Shown: positions 40,995-51,154, counted from the stretch's first letter. The stretch: 64,000 bases of DNA from an uncultured Bacteroidota bacterium (GCA_937872515.1 CALMSX010000028.1:1-64000); one strand, 5' to 3'. Made by a program: numbers and translations. The notes: a model not told the origin generated them from the sequence alone.

Positions 40995-42119
40995 ATGATA
41001 ACACAACGCGATGACGATTACCTGATTTGTAAAGAATACCAGGAGAGAATCGACCAGAAATCATCCGAATACCCCGGATTTATAACATTCCAACATACCA
41101 ATGGCAACCATTATTTTGCCTGGGTCAATGGAGAAGAGATCATCATGCGATCGGAGGCATATCCGGATGAAGAACGTATGATCAGGGGGATAAAAGCGAT
41201 ACTTAAAAATAAAGACATCCCACAGCGATATAAGGTAGAAGAGGCTCATGGCGTGTACTTTTTGTTGTTGTTTGGTGGAGGTGACCACCAAGAGCATACG
41301 GGTAACATGGAGAGTCACAACGAGATTGGTAGAAGTTGTCCCAAAAAAAGCAGGGAAGAGATATTGGCCATGCTGATGTTTAATGGTGCAGAGTTTGCAA
41401 AAGCTGCTGTGCCTATGGCAGCTGCAGCAGCAGGACTTGCGGCCGCGGCAAGTTTAGTAGAACTGCCAAAGGCTGAATCACCAAAAGTTGAAATTCCTGT
41501 CGCCGCTGCAGTACCTCCGCCAGTTTCTAGTACTGCGAGTACTTCGGCTTTTAATTGGAAGTGGTTGCTACCACTCTTGCTGCTCATTCCAATATTCTTT
41601 TGGTGGAAAAGTTGTAATAATAAAAAAGAAGAAGTGCCAGGCGCAATTGTACCGGCCAGCACACCAGATACTGCCGCAGCGGTAACAACACCAACCACTA
41701 CTCCACCAGCTGCACCTGATTGTGATTTGAACTGGATTCTATTTGATTTTAACAGTGCAGCTATCACCAGTACGGCGGCTTCAGAATTGACCACCATGGC
41801 CAATATTCTGAAAAAAGATGGAGGCTACACTGCATTATTGGTAGCCCACACAGATGCAAGGGGAAGCAACAGTTACAATGACAACCTTTCTCAGGAGAGG
41901 GCAATGGCAGCAAAAAATTCACTTGTAAGCATGGGAATTGATGCAGCAAGGATAACCACCCGGGCTTCCAGTGAAAATCAACCCATAGCCACCAATACTG
42001 AAGATGATTCAGGAAGGCACTTCAACAGAAGGGTTGAACTGCATGTGATGGACAGTAGCGGCAAAGAGATTTGTACCTCAATACCACCAGCGGTGCCAGA
42101 TGACTTAAAAATTAAATAA
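40995..42119 (+). CDS. DUF1508-OmpA fusion protein
   Basis: 374 aa. No signal peptide. Residues ~25-85 (PGFITFQHTNGNHYFAWVNG, EEIIMRSEAYPDEERMIRGI) look like a DUF1508 / YegP domain, which is normally cytoplasmic. An Ala-rich and Pro-rich linker (~130-185) is followed by a membrane helix (~189-204, WKWLLPLLLLIPIFFWW) and an OmpA-type peptidoglycan-binding domain (~245-360: ILFDFNSAAITSTAASEL, AHTDARGSNSYNDNLSQERA, NRRVELHV). So the protein should cross the inner membrane with OmpA outside. Ends in a terminator. Confidence 0.85.
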   Translation: MITQRDDDYLICKEYQERIDQKSSEYPGFITFQHTNGNHYFAWVNGEEIIMRSEAYPDEERMIRGIKAILKNKDIPQRYKVEEAHGVYFLLLFGGGDHQEHTGNMESHNEIGRSCPKKSREEILAMLMFNGAEFAKAAVPMAAAAAGLAAAASLVELPKAESPKVEIPVAAAVPPPVSSTASTSAFNWKWLLPLLLLIPIFFWWKSCNNKKEEVPGAIVPASTPDTAAAVTTPTTTPPAAPDCDLNWILFDFNSAAITSTAASELTTMANILKKDGGYTALLVAHTDARGSNSYNDNLSQERAMAAKNSLVSMGIDAARITTRASSENQPIATNTEDDSGRHFNRRVELHVMDSSGKEICTSIPPAVPDDLKIK

Positions 42120-42122
42120 TAG

Positions 42123-42147
42123 AAAGCGGGCCAGACCCGCTTTTTTT
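42123..42147 (+). terminator. Rho-independent terminator after the OmpA-like gene
   Basis: AAAGCGGG-CCAGA-CCCGCTTT, perfect 8-bp stem, then T run. Confidence 0.92.
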
Positions 42148-42275
42148 ATGCCATTTTTTCAGAGGTATAAAAGCTTGAGTGTCAATTTGACACGGCAAAG
42201 TAAGATCAATCAGACATAAGGTCATATTTGGTGCTATGGCACAATTTTGTTGGATGGTATTCTAAACAAGTAACC

Positions 42276-44894
42276 ATGAACCTCAATCAATTTACGATTA
42301 AAGCGCAGGAAGCAGTTCAAAGGGCCCAGCAGTTGGCGATGCAATACAACAATCAGTCGATAGAAGCAGCTCACCTGATGAAAGCCATCCTGGATGTAGA
42401 TGATAATGTAAGTCCATTTATTTTTAAAAAGTTAGGCTTAAATCCTTCCATCATCCAGAAGACCGTGGATGCAATGGTTCAAGCTTTGCCAACCATTGGC
42501 CAGCCTGAGCCCAACCCATATCTATCCAGGGAAGCCACCGAATGGGTACAGCGCTCCAATCTTTCCATGAAAGAACTTGGAGATGACTTTGTGGCCATTG
42601 AACACCTTTTGCTTTCCGTAGTTTCATCCCGAAATCCCATTGCTCAAATGTTAAAAGATCAGGGAGTAAGCGAGAAAGCACTAAAAGCTGCAATTTTAGA
42701 TTTGAGAAAAGGCAGCACGGTAAAATCACAATCTGCAGAGAATACCTACAATGCCTTGAACAAGTATGCAGTCAACTTAAATGAAAAAGCACGGAACGGC
42801 AAATTAGACCCTGTCATTGGAAGGGAAGAAGAAATCAGAAGGGTCTTGCACATTTTAGCGCGAAGAACCAAAAACAACCCCATTCTGATTGGTGAACCCG
42901 GAGTTGGTAAAACTGCCATTGTGGAAGGTCTGGCTCACCGGATTGTAGAAGGAGATGTGCCATCCGACCTCAAGGACAAAGAAATCTATGCACTTGACAT
43001 GGGCGCTCTGATAGCAGGTGCCAAATACCAGGGTGAGTTTGAAGAAAGGCTCAAATCTGTGGTCAACGAAGTTATTGCAGCTGATGGAAGTATCTTTTTA
43101 TTTATAGATGAAATCCACACCCTCATTGGAGCCGGTAAGACCCAGGGAGCTATGGATGCAGCCAATATTTTAAAACCAGCATTGGCAAGAGGAGAGTTAA
43201 GGGCAATTGGAGCCACAACCCTTGACGAGTATCAAAAGTATTTCGAAAAGGACAAGGCACTTGAGAGAAGGTTTCAGATTGTGTTTGCTGATGAACCTTC
43301 AGAAGAAGATGCCATCTCAATTTTAAGGGGATTAAAAGAGAGGTACGAAACTCACCACAAGATCAGCATCACCGATGAAGCAGTAGTGGCAGCGGTTCAA
43401 TTGTCGACCCGCTATATAACAGACCGATTTTTACCCGATAAAGCCATCGACCTTATTGATGAGGCGGCTGCAAAACTCAGGTTGGAAATGAACTCAATGC
43501 CCGAAGAGCTCGATGAAGTAGAGCGAAAAATCAGGCAGTTGGAGATAGAGCGGGAAGCCATGAAAAGAGAAGAAGACAAGATCAAACTTGATCGCATCAA
43601 TAAAGATTTGGCTAATCTGGAAGAACAGAGAAATAGCTTTAAAGCCAAGTGGGAAAGTGAAAGAGAAGTAATGACCTCGATCCAACAGGCCAAAGAAGAT
43701 CTTGAAAAGCTTAAACTTGACAGTGCCAGGGCTGAAAGAGAGGGCAATTACAGTCTGGCAGCAGAAATCAGATACGGCAAACTGCCCGAGGTTCAAACAC
43801 AGTTGGAAGCGGGTATGGCTAAGTTGGCAGAGATGCAGGAGAATGGCAAGCTAATGATGAAAGAAGAAGTAGATGCAGAAGACATTGCAGAAATTGTAAG
43901 TAAGTGGACAGGAATACCTGTGACCAGAATGCTGCAATCGGAGCGGGAAAAATTGATTCATTTAGAAGAGGAACTCCAAAAAAGAGTAGTGGGTCAGGAT
44001 GAAGCAGTGGAAGCAGTGTCAAATGCCATCAGACTAAGCAGAACCGGTTTGTCCAATGAAAACAGGCCAATAGGTTCGTTTCTTTTTCTGGGAACAACCG
44101 GAGTGGGCAAAACAGAACTTGCGAGAGCCCTCGCAGAAATGTTGTTCAATGACGAAAATCTGATGACTCGTATCGATATGAGTGAATACCAGGAAAAACA
44201 CAGTGTTTCCCGACTTGTAGGAGCGCCTCCGGGGTATGTAGGATACGATGAAGGTGGGCAACTGACCGAGGCTGTACGGAGAAAGCCATATAGTGTTGTA
44301 TTGTTGGATGAGATTGAAAAGGCTCATCCCGATGTATTCAACATTCTGCTTCAGGTACTTGAAGACGGCAGACTAACAGATAATAAAGGCAGGGTGGCTA
44401 ACTTTAAAAACACCATTGTTATCATGACTTCAAATATGGGATCCGATTTGATCCGGGAAAGTTATGAAAAAATGAAACCAGGTGAAGAAGAGGAAACCAT
44501 TGACAGGGCAAAAGAAGCCGTTTTTGCCTTGTTAAAAGGAATGGTCCGACCTGAATTTCTCAACAGGATAGATGAAGTGATTATGTTCAGACCGCTGGAT
44601 CGGAACGATATCGCAGCCATAGTAAAAATTCAATTGAAGGATTTGGAAAAGACCCTCGCCAAGCAGGAAATAGTAGTAGAATATACGCCTGAATTTTTGG
44701 ATTGGTTGGCTTATGAAGGTTATCAACCTGAATTTGGTGCCAGACCTTTGAAAAGGGTTATTACCAAAAAAGTACTGCATGCTTTGAGCAAACAAATGCT
44801 GCTCAATAAAATACAACCCAAAAGTAAAATCTTATTGGATGTGTTTGATGGCACTGTGGTTTTCAGACAGCCGGAAAAAGCAAGTGTTAAATAA
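42276..44894 (+). CDS. clpB: ClpB disaggregase
   Basis: 872 aa Hsp100 ATPase that pulls proteins out of aggregates together with DnaK. Clp-N repeats ([20 protein letters not shown]) come first, then AAA1 with Walker [14 protein letters not shown] and Walker [16 protein letters not shown], a coiled-coil M-domain (~400-530), and AAA2 with Walker [15 protein letters not shown] and [16 protein letters not shown]. The ATG at 42276 starts the canonical N-terminus; an upstream extension in frame is not supported. Monocistronic with its own terminator. Confidence 0.97.
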   Translation: MNLNQFTIKAQEAVQRAQQLAMQYNNQSIEAAHLMKAILDVDDNVSPFIFKKLGLNPSIIQKTVDAMVQALPTIGQPEPNPYLSREATEWVQRSNLSMKELGDDFVAIEHLLLSVVSSRNPIAQMLKDQGVSEKALKAAILDLRKGSTVKSQSAENTYNALNKYAVNLNEKARNGKLDPVIGREEEIRRVLHILARRTKNNPILIGEPGVGKTAIVEGLAHRIVEGDVPSDLKDKEIYALDMGALIAGAKYQGEFEERLKSVVNEVIAADGSIFLFIDEIHTLIGAGKTQGAMDAANILKPALARGELRAIGATTLDEYQKYFEKDKALERRFQIVFADEPSEEDAISILRGLKERYETHHKISITDEAVVAAVQLSTRYITDRFLPDKAIDLIDEAAAKLRLEMNSMPEELDEVERKIRQLEIEREAMKREEDKIKLDRINKDLANLEEQRNSFKAKWESEREVMTSIQQAKEDLEKLKLDSARAEREGNYSLAAEIRYGKLPEVQTQLEAGMAKLAEMQENGKLMMKEEVDAEDIAEIVSKWTGIPVTRMLQSEREKLIHLEEELQKRVVGQDEAVEAVSNAIRLSRTGLSNENRPIGSFLFLGTTGVGKTELARALAEMLFNDENLMTRIDMSEYQEKHSVSRLVGAPPGYVGYDEGGQLTEAVRRKPYSVVLLDEIEKAHPDVFNILLQVLEDGRLTDNKGRVANFKNTIVIMTSNMGSDLIRESYEKMKPGEEEETIDRAKEAVFALLKGMVRPEFLNRIDEVIMFRPLDRNDIAAIVKIQLKDLEKTLAKQEIVVEYTPEFLDWLAYEGYQPEFGARPLKRVITKKVLHALSKQMLLNKIQPKSKILLDVFDGTVVFRQPEKASVK

Positions 44895-44917
44895 AAAAGG
44901 GGCAGAGCCCCTTTTTT
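44893..44917 (+). terminator. Rho-independent terminator after clpB
   Basis: AAAAGGGGC-AGA-GCCCCTTTT, perfect stem with flanking A and T tracts. Confidence 0.95.
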
Positions 44918-45023
44918 ATTTACACCATAGCATGTATTTTGACCCTAATCGTAGAACTTGAGTATAAATAGTTCCCGATTCAGTTATAATTTAAACAAAA
45001 TCAATGTTTTGTCATGTAACATC

Positions 45024-45054
45024 TTGACAAATGCATCAAATCTGCTTATCTTTG
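45024..45054 (+). promoter_or_regulatory. Promoter of the thioredoxin-dockerin gene
   Basis: TTG (45024-45026), 20 bases, TATCTTTG (45047-45054); one of the best promoter matches in the window. The leader is about 25 bases. Confidence 0.78.
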
Positions 45055-45084
45055 CACCTACATTTATTATGCAAGACTTGAGTA

Positions 45085-46092
45085 ATGAAAAACATTATAC
45101 CGATTTTCTTTTTATTTACACACCTTGTTCTGTCCGCCCAACAAGCTCCAGACTTCACCGTTACTGATACTGAGAATAAGGTCCACAGGCTTTATGCCGA
45201 CTATCTGGACCAGGGAAAGGTGGTAGTATTTAAGATATTTTTTGTCAATTGCCCGCCATGTAATGCCATTGCCCCATCGGTACAGCAGAAATATGTGCAG
45301 TGGGGAAGCGGAACCGGCAATGTGCAATTTATTGAAATGACCAATAAAATTGGGGACACCAATCCTTATGTAATTCAGTATAAGAACACCCATGGTCTCA
45401 CCTTTCCCAGTATTTCTGCGGATGGAGGAGCACTCACCGCCATCATACCTTATATGAATGGTTTGTTCGGCATTTGGTCCGGGACACCCATGTTTGCAGT
45501 AATTGCCCCCAATAAATCGGTGCATTATGATGTGCTTTTTAATAATTTGGACAATGTGATCATGGCAGCCGGGGGTCAAGTGGCCGTACCCCCTACCACC
45601 GTTAATCTGAATGTTGCTTTCCAGAACCCTTCTTTGCCTCAAGGGGTATCCTATGTCTTAAAACCTGCCAATGCCAGCAGCCCTAAATACAATATCACTC
45701 AAATGACCAATGGCACTCACCAGTTTACCTACCCTTCCGCCACCATTCCGGAAATGGTCAACCCTGTTATAGTGCTTGAATCAACCGCGGCAGCATTTAG
45801 CTCACTACTAACTGTGACGGATTTGGTCAATATCAGAAATCACATTCTGGGCTCACAACTTCTCCCCCTGGCTTCTCAAAAAATAGCAGCAGATGTCAAT
45901 GGATCCGGTAATATTTCGGTTTCTGATCTCGTGGTATTACAAAAGGTAATTGGTGGACTCATTACGCAGTTTCCCAACAATGTTCCAGCCTACAAAATGA
46001 TACCGGAATCGATCCCCCTGAATGTTCCTACCAATGGAGGCGGTACCGTATCACTGACAGGAGAGTTGATCAAAATGGGCAACGTTAAGTAA
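45085..46092 (+). CDS. Secreted thioredoxin-like / dockerin-like fusion
   Basis: 335 aa. Signal peptide (MKNIIPIFFLFTHLVLSAQ). Residues ~20-165 form a thioredoxin/AhpC-TSA-like domain with the redox motif CPPC at 56-59 (KIFFVNCPPCNAIAPSV) and a cis-Pro candidate in GTPMFAVI. A beta-domain (~175-240) follows, then paired dockerin-like loops (~245-295: TVTDLVNIRNHILGSQLL, IAADVNGSGNISVSDLVVLQ), calcium-binding Asp/Asn/Ser motifs. It lacks an obvious T9SS tail after them. Thiol redox work outside the cytoplasm is inferred from the CPPC. Confidence 0.85.
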   Translation: MKNIIPIFFLFTHLVLSAQQAPDFTVTDTENKVHRLYADYLDQGKVVVFKIFFVNCPPCNAIAPSVQQKYVQWGSGTGNVQFIEMTNKIGDTNPYVIQYKNTHGLTFPSISADGGALTAIIPYMNGLFGIWSGTPMFAVIAPNKSVHYDVLFNNLDNVIMAAGGQVAVPPTTVNLNVAFQNPSLPQGVSYVLKPANASSPKYNITQMTNGTHQFTYPSATIPEMVNPVIVLESTAAAFSSLLTVTDLVNIRNHILGSQLLPLASQKIAADVNGSGNISVSDLVVLQKVIGGLITQFPNNVPAYKMIPESIPLNVPTNGGGTVSLTGELIKMGNVK

Positions 46093-46106
46093 TGCTGTCT
46101 TTACTA

Positions 46107-48233
46107 TCAGAGCAGGGATAAGTTGATTCTTTTACGGGCTACATCGACTTCAATAACTTTGACATTCAACTCCTGATGTAATTTCAAGACCTCAGCCGGT
46201 GATTTTATAAATTTTCTGGTAATTTGACTGATGTGCAACAGCCCGTCCTGTTTTACCCCTATGTCAACAAAGGCACCAAAAGCGGTAAGATTGGTCACTA
46301 TTCCCGGCAAGAGCATACCAGCCCTCACGTCTTCAATGGTTTTTACCGTGGCATCAAAAGCAAAAGCCCTGGCCTCCCCCCTTGGATCAAGTCCCGGTTT
46401 TTCTAATTCTTTTAAAATATCCTGGAGGGTAGGAAGCCCCGTTTTTTCGGTGACATATCTCGTAAGTTCTATCTTTTTTCTAAGTACCGGATCTTCGATC
46501 AATTGTTTCACTGTAACACCCATATCTGAAGCCATTTTGGCTACCACTCCATAGGATTCGGGGTGCACCGCTGTATTGTCCAGAGGATCATGGGCATCTT
46601 TGATTCGAAGGAAGCCTGCACATTGCTCGTAGGCTTTTTCTCCTAATCTGGGGACTTCCTTTAATTGGTTTCTGGAGGTAAAGCCTCCTTTTTCTTCTCT
46701 GAATTTTACGATGTTTTGTGACAAGGTTGGTCCTAAACCGGAAACATACATCAACAAGTGTTTACTGGCCGTGTTGAGGTTGATGCCCACGCTATTTACA
46801 CAAGACATCACTGTCATATCCAGCGATTCTTTTAAGCGAATCTGGTCAACATCGTGTTGGTACTGCCCTACCCCAATGCTTTTGGGGTCAATTTTTACCA
46901 ACTCTGCCAAAGGGTCCATCAACCGTCTACCAATGGAAATGGCTCCCCGAACCGTCACATCTTTATCCGGAAATTCTTCTCTTGCCGCCTCTGAAGCACT
47001 ATAAATAGAAGCTCCATTTTCGCTGACCACAAATATTTTTACTTGCCTGTCAAATCGAATGCCTTCTACCAAATCTCTGCTCTCACGCGATGCGGTGCCA
47101 TTTCCAATGGCAATGCTGTCAACGTTATACCTATCCACCAGCGCCCTGATGGCCGCCTGACTCTCAGACCATTGATTTTGTGGAGGATGAGGGTAGATGG
47201 TGGAATTGTGGATGAGGTCACCCCTTTCATTGAGACAAACCAATTTGCATCCGGTTCTAAAGCCGGGATCGAGGGCCAGAATTGACTTTTGGCCCAAGGG
47301 AGCTGCCAATAAAAGCTGCCTGAGGTTCTCAGAAAACACCTTGATGGCTTCTTCGTCGGCCTTCTCCTTGTATTCAGTTCTTATTTGATTTTCAATGGAG
47401 GGCACCATCAGTCTTTTATAACCATCTGCAATGGCAAGGGATATCTGGTCAGCGGCATCACCCCTGGTAAAAATAAATTTTCTCTCCAACCAGGCCACGG
47501 CCCTCTCCTCATCGATGTCGATAAAGACACGCAGCATACCCTCTTGCTCTCCACGCATCATGGCGAGGTACCTGTGAGAGGGGCAGCGTGGGACCGGTTC
47601 CGAAAATTCAAAATAATCCTTGTAGACCACTGCTTCTTCGGCCTTGGTTTTCACTACTTTAGAGCTGATGACTCCATGTTTTCTGAAAACATTTCTGAGG
47701 TAATCCCTGCAACTTTCTTCTTCATTGACGGTTTCGGCAATGATGTCGCGGGCTCCCTGCAGGGCCTCTTCTTCATTGGGTACCAGCTCGTTGATAAAAT
47801 TTTTAGCTGCTCCAAATATATTTTTTTCCTTTTGTTGTAGGATCAATTGCGCCAGGGCATCAAGTCCCTTTTCCTTTGCGATGTCGGCCCTTGTTTTGCG
47901 TTTTTTCTTGTAGGGCAGATAAATGTCTTCAAGTTCGATGGGATCCATACACTTTTCTATGCGATCTCTCAATTCCGGGGTCAATTTGCCCTGAGACTCA
48001 ATGGCTTCCAAAACGGTTTGTTTTCTGGCCACCAGCTCTTCCAATTTTTGATACTTTTTTTGAATTTCACCAATTTGTACCTCATCCAAATGAGAAGTCA
48101 CTTCTTTACGGTACCTGGCTATAAAAGGAATGGTGGCCCCTCCCTGCAATAATTCAAGGGTTTTTTTTACCTGATCCTGTCTCACACCTACCGCGTTGGC
48201 GATATAGGGCAAATAAAAACTTTCTGTCATCAT
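46107..48233 (-). CDS. tex: Tex-family RNA-binding transcription accessory protein
   Basis: 708 aa. N-terminal Tex helical region (TIPFIARYRKEVTSHLDEVQ), a YqgF/RNase H-like domain (LALDPGFRTGCKLVCLNERG, IAIGNGTASRESRD), a helix-hairpin-helix part (GINLNTASKHLLMYVSGLGP) and a C-terminal S1 RNA-binding domain (LPGIVTNLTAFGAFVDIGV, DGLLHISQ). Tex is a conserved cytoplasmic factor acting on transcription or RNA. I chose ATG 48233 (a second ATG is at 48230); the frame extends to a TTG at 48242, but that codon lies within the promoter. Confidence 0.95.
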   Translation of the reverse strand: MMTESFYLPYIANAVGVRQDQVKKTLELLQGGATIPFIARYRKEVTSHLDEVQIGEIQKKYQKLEELVARKQTVLEAIESQGKLTPELRDRIEKCMDPIELEDIYLPYKKKRKTRADIAKEKGLDALAQLILQQKEKNIFGAAKNFINELVPNEEEALQGARDIIAETVNEEESCRDYLRNVFRKHGVISSKVVKTKAEEAVVYKDYFEFSEPVPRCPSHRYLAMMRGEQEGMLRVFIDIDEERAVAWLERKFIFTRGDAADQISLAIADGYKRLMVPSIENQIRTEYKEKADEEAIKVFSENLRQLLLAAPLGQKSILALDPGFRTGCKLVCLNERGDLIHNSTIYPHPPQNQWSESQAAIRALVDRYNVDSIAIGNGTASRESRDLVEGIRFDRQVKIFVVSENGASIYSASEAAREEFPDKDVTVRGAISIGRRLMDPLAELVKIDPKSIGVGQYQHDVDQIRLKESLDMTVMSCVNSVGINLNTASKHLLMYVSGLGPTLSQNIVKFREEKGGFTSRNQLKEVPRLGEKAYEQCAGFLRIKDAHDPLDNTAVHPESYGVVAKMASDMGVTVKQLIEDPVLRKKIELTRYVTEKTGLPTLQDILKELEKPGLDPRGEARAFAFDATVKTIEDVRAGMLLPGIVTNLTAFGAFVDIGVKQDGLLHISQITRKFIKSPAEVLKLHQELNVKVIEVDVARKRINLSLL

Positions 48234-48239
48234 AGGTCG

Positions 48240-48247
48240 CAAAGATA
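48240..48247 (-). promoter_or_regulatory. -7 box of tex, close to the ATG (probable leaderless mRNA)
   Basis: Reads TATCTTTG on the minus strand, then CGACCT and the ATG at 48233. The expected +1 falls on or beside the start codon. No clear -33. Confidence 0.55.
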
Positions 48248-48287
48248 AATAAAAATAAAAGTACCCTTAAACGGATTAACCCATGCA

Positions 48288-48321
48288 TTGAAGCAATTTT
48301 GTCAGCTATTTTGTACCTTTG
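48288..48321 (+). promoter_or_regulatory. Promoter of the membrane-protein gene at 48327 (probable leaderless mRNA)
   Basis: TTG (48288-48290), 23 bases, TACCTTTG (48314-48321), then ATACC and the ATG at 48327. It is divergent from the tex promoter 70 bases away. Confidence 0.6.
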
Positions 48322-48326
48322 ATACC

Positions 48327-48827
48327 ATGTATATACCTGATACCAACCCCGGTAAGCCCAATAAATGGAAGTGGGTAGCTGAAATATTATTTCTTTTGCT
48401 TTCCATTGCTCTGGCCGTTCTTGTTATGCGACCCATTCACGATTATTATGGGGAACATTTCCATTACTATGTGTCAAATTATGCTTTTATTGTACTCTTT
48501 CTTACCTATACCCGGTACTTATTCTTACTAAAATACACCCCCTTTTCCCACAATATGTGGATTAAACTCATTTTGGTTTTTGCCTCCATACCTTTGATGT
48601 TATGGCTGGTAGATGACACCTACGACTTCAGGAGAATGTTGGAAGAAGAAGGCCTGGAACCTATGGTGCAAAGCCAGGTGCTGGATACCAGAATGAACCT
48701 GGCCAAATATGCCAAGTATGAATACCTCTTTTTTAGTTCTTCTGCCATTATCACCATCATTCTCATTCCATTTAGGATGATGATCTCCATCTGGAGGGTA
48801 AAGAATAAAAAAGACGGATCCCTATAG
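48327..48827 (+). CDS. Membrane protein, unknown
   Basis: 166 aa. The ATG at 48327 sits right behind the promoter. Four hydrophobic helices: WVAEILFLLLSIALAVLVM, NYAFIVLFLTYTRYLFLL, MWIKLILVFASIPLMLWLV, YLFFSSSAIITIILIPFRM; the stretch between three and four is charged (RRMLEEEGLEPMVQ). I recognise no family. It is followed 46 bases later by the CMD-family gene. Confidence 0.75.
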   Translation: MYIPDTNPGKPNKWKWVAEILFLLLSIALAVLVMRPIHDYYGEHFHYYVSNYAFIVLFLTYTRYLFLLKYTPFSHNMWIKLILVFASIPLMLWLVDDTYDFRRMLEEEGLEPMVQSQVLDTRMNLAKYAKYEYLFFSSSAIITIILIPFRMMISIWRVKNKKDGSL

Positions 48828-48873
48828 GTTTAATTGGTTAGGATGGTTTGAAAAAAATAAAATGAAATCATAG

Positions 48874-49212
48874 ATGGTTGAGGAATTTAATGATTATCGA
48901 AAAAAAATGAATGATCGCATTTTAGGACAGGACAACCTTGTGCTAAAACGATTTTTTAGTCTGGACAACCAGGCCTACCAATCTGGCGCACTTTCAGAAA
49001 AAACCAAGGAGCTGCTGGGTCTGGTAGCATCAATGGTCTTGCGTTGCGATGACTGTATCAAATACCACCTGGGCACTTGTTATGAGCTCGGGGTGACAAC
49101 AGAAGAAGTTTTTGAAGTTTTTTCTATTGCCAATCTGGTAGGAGGAAGCATTTGTATTCCCCATACCCGCAGGGCTGTGGAATACTGGGATGAGTTGATG
49201 GGACAGGCATGA
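48874..49212 (+). CDS. Carboxymuconolactone decarboxylase (CMD/AhpD-like) family protein
   Basis: 112 aa all-helical protein. VASMVLRCDDCIKYHLGTCYELG has the CxxCxxxH pattern of AhpD-type CMD proteins, where the cysteines act as a redox pair in peroxide or dithiol defence. The family also contains non-redox members. The ATGA at its end is shared with the next gene's start, so the two are translated together. Confidence 0.92.
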   Translation: MVEEFNDYRKKMNDRILGQDNLVLKRFFSLDNQAYQSGALSEKTKELLGLVASMVLRCDDCIKYHLGTCYELGVTTEEVFEVFSIANLVGGSICIPHTRRAVEYWDELMGQA

Positions 49213-51152
49213 AGCTGACCCTTTCCTTCCTGCTGGCATTCATGGGTTTATTCAGCCTTAAGGGGCAAAACTGCAAGGCTACAGTCCGTTTTGTGGATGA
49301 ACGAACATTGGAGGGTAATGCTGTTTATTACTTTCAGTCTAATACTGATTCTGTTCATTTCTGGTTGCCGGCCAATGGATATGCCGATAAAAATTCTTTG
49401 CTGGCTGACACTCTTTTTAAAAATTTTGACCCCTGCCTTTACTTTGCCAACAAAGATGAAATGGGTGGCTATACCACAATGGAGTGGCGTTCAGACGAAG
49501 ACAACCTTACCGGTCAATTCAATGAGAGTAATGAACATTTTCGAACAAGTGTACCTGCCTCTAGAGCCATCACTTTTTCCTTTACCCTAAGGTTGCCCAA
49601 AAGATGCGGTGAATTTGGTTACGATCCCTCCTACATGTATCTGAAAAACTGGTTGCCACATCCCAAAGGAACAGAATCGTGGTCCTACTTGGTTTTATTG
49701 GATGTACCTTCCAACCGACAGGTGTTGGGCAGTGACCAGGTGGAAGAAAAAAAAGAAGGCTCAAACCATCACTACAACATCGTAGCTTTTGGCCATCAGC
49801 CTGATTTGAGTATAACCAGTCAAAAATTAGCCGTCACAACTGAAAAAGATTTTCAAGGTAAAACCTACCAGGTTTATCGGAGAGAAGCATTAAGACCTCT
49901 CAGCTTTCGTAAAAAATCCAAGTATATGAGGGCTGTTTCATACAATTTTAAAGATAGCCTGGCTACTAAAAGACTCGTTATAGATGACGATCGTTATATG
50001 CGAATGCGCAACATGCTGTTCTTTTCCCATAAAGCCATTAAAAGTACTGAAAGATCTTTTTATCCTACCTATAAATATACTGACAAAGGCAATCACATGG
50101 TGGGCTTTTTGTTGCACAATACAACCAACGGCAAACAGCCATTTTACTACTTTCTCAATCCTTACTTTTCTTTTAAAAATGATTTCAACTGGAGCTTGGG
50201 CATCATGAAGCCTTTTTATATCAAAAACTCCTGGGTGAGTCAGATTTCGCCTCAAATCACCTACCGAAAATACCATTACTATACCAATGATATAGATGAT
50301 TATAATCTGTCCTATCACCGCATTAGCCCCAGGGTTAAGCTAAATTTAAAAAAACAAAGATGGGTCAATATTGAGTATGCCTTTATTGCCGAACAATTGG
50401 CCTACTATGAGGGCAGAGACATTCGATTTGACTATCAAAATTCACACCTTTACCGATTGTGGTACGACCAGGAAAAAAGAGCCACTCTGTATAATTGGAA
50501 GCTATGGGCCAATCTGGAACATTTCAGGTACACCAATATTTTAAATGAGGCACAAAACTTTACCAAGGTGACGGCCTCATTTGCACAGACCTGGCGCACC
50601 AGCATGACGAGGAACTTCAGGGCACGCATCTTTGTATCCAAATTTTTGCAAAACGACCAGCGTACCAGCAACAATTATTCAGACTTCATCACCAAAGGCA
50701 GCATAGCGCTGATCCAGCAAGGCAGGAATGATTATGGCTACGATGAATTGTTTATAGCCCGGAGAAATCAAAACGGAACCTTCACCAATCAAACCGGCTA
50801 CCTGGGCGGTGGATTTAAAAATGCACCATCCACCACTTCCTCATTGGGCCTCAGCAACGATTTTGCCATGAGTGTGAACCTTGAATACGATCTTTTTAAA
50901 ATCTACAAAAGCATAGGGGCTGTTGCCTACGGAGACGCCGGTTTATACCGCCAGGGAAACGATGTAAAATGGGAAATGAAAAATCTGTACAGTGCGGGTA
51001 TAGGACTTGCGCTGGGTAAGTACCTGACAGTCTACCTGCCTGTCTTTAATCACAGAGACATCAACAACAATTACAGAGATGAAAAGCTGAGCTTCTTCGA
51101 AAGATGGAGTTTTCAATTAAATTACACCGAAAAATTTATAGGAAGAAAATAA
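49209..51152 (+). CDS. Protease-like N-domain fused to an outer-membrane beta-barrel
   Basis: 647 aa. Signal peptide (MKLTLSFLLAFMGLFSLKGQ). The first ~200 residues (EGNAVYYFQSNTDSVHFWLP, GYTTMEWRSDED, FTLRLPKRCGEFGYDPSYMY) resemble the N-terminal beta-sandwich of M1 aminopeptidases, but the HExxH zinc motif never appears. From ~230 to the end the protein alternates aromatic beta-strands (GFLLHNTTNGKQPFYYFLNP, ISPQITYRKYHYYTNDIDDY, NYTEKFIGRK) as an outer-membrane barrel does. Likely non-enzymatic. The family is not one I can name with confidence. It overlaps the CMD gene by four bases. Confidence 0.72.
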   Translation: MKLTLSFLLAFMGLFSLKGQNCKATVRFVDERTLEGNAVYYFQSNTDSVHFWLPANGYADKNSLLADTLFKNFDPCLYFANKDEMGGYTTMEWRSDEDNLTGQFNESNEHFRTSVPASRAITFSFTLRLPKRCGEFGYDPSYMYLKNWLPHPKGTESWSYLVLLDVPSNRQVLGSDQVEEKKEGSNHHYNIVAFGHQPDLSITSQKLAVTTEKDFQGKTYQVYRREALRPLSFRKKSKYMRAVSYNFKDSLATKRLVIDDDRYMRMRNMLFFSHKAIKSTERSFYPTYKYTDKGNHMVGFLLHNTTNGKQPFYYFLNPYFSFKNDFNWSLGIMKPFYIKNSWVSQISPQITYRKYHYYTNDIDDYNLSYHRISPRVKLNLKKQRWVNIEYAFIAEQLAYYEGRDIRFDYQNSHLYRLWYDQEKRATLYNWKLWANLEHFRYTNILNEAQNFTKVTASFAQTWRTSMTRNFRARIFVSKFLQNDQRTSNNYSDFITKGSIALIQQGRNDYGYDELFIARRNQNGTFTNQTGYLGGGFKNAPSTTSSLGLSNDFAMSVNLEYDLFKIYKSIGAVAYGDAGLYRQGNDVKWEMKNLYSAGIGLALGKYLTVYLPVFNHRDINNNYRDEKLSFFERWSFQLNYTEKFIGRK

Positions 51153-51154
51153 GC

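Noticed and set aside
41315..41803. 162-codon Ala/Val-rich antisense frame within the OmpA-fusion gene
   Set aside because: It mirrors the Ala/Pro/Thr-rich linker codons on the other strand; the plus-strand frame has recognisable domains.
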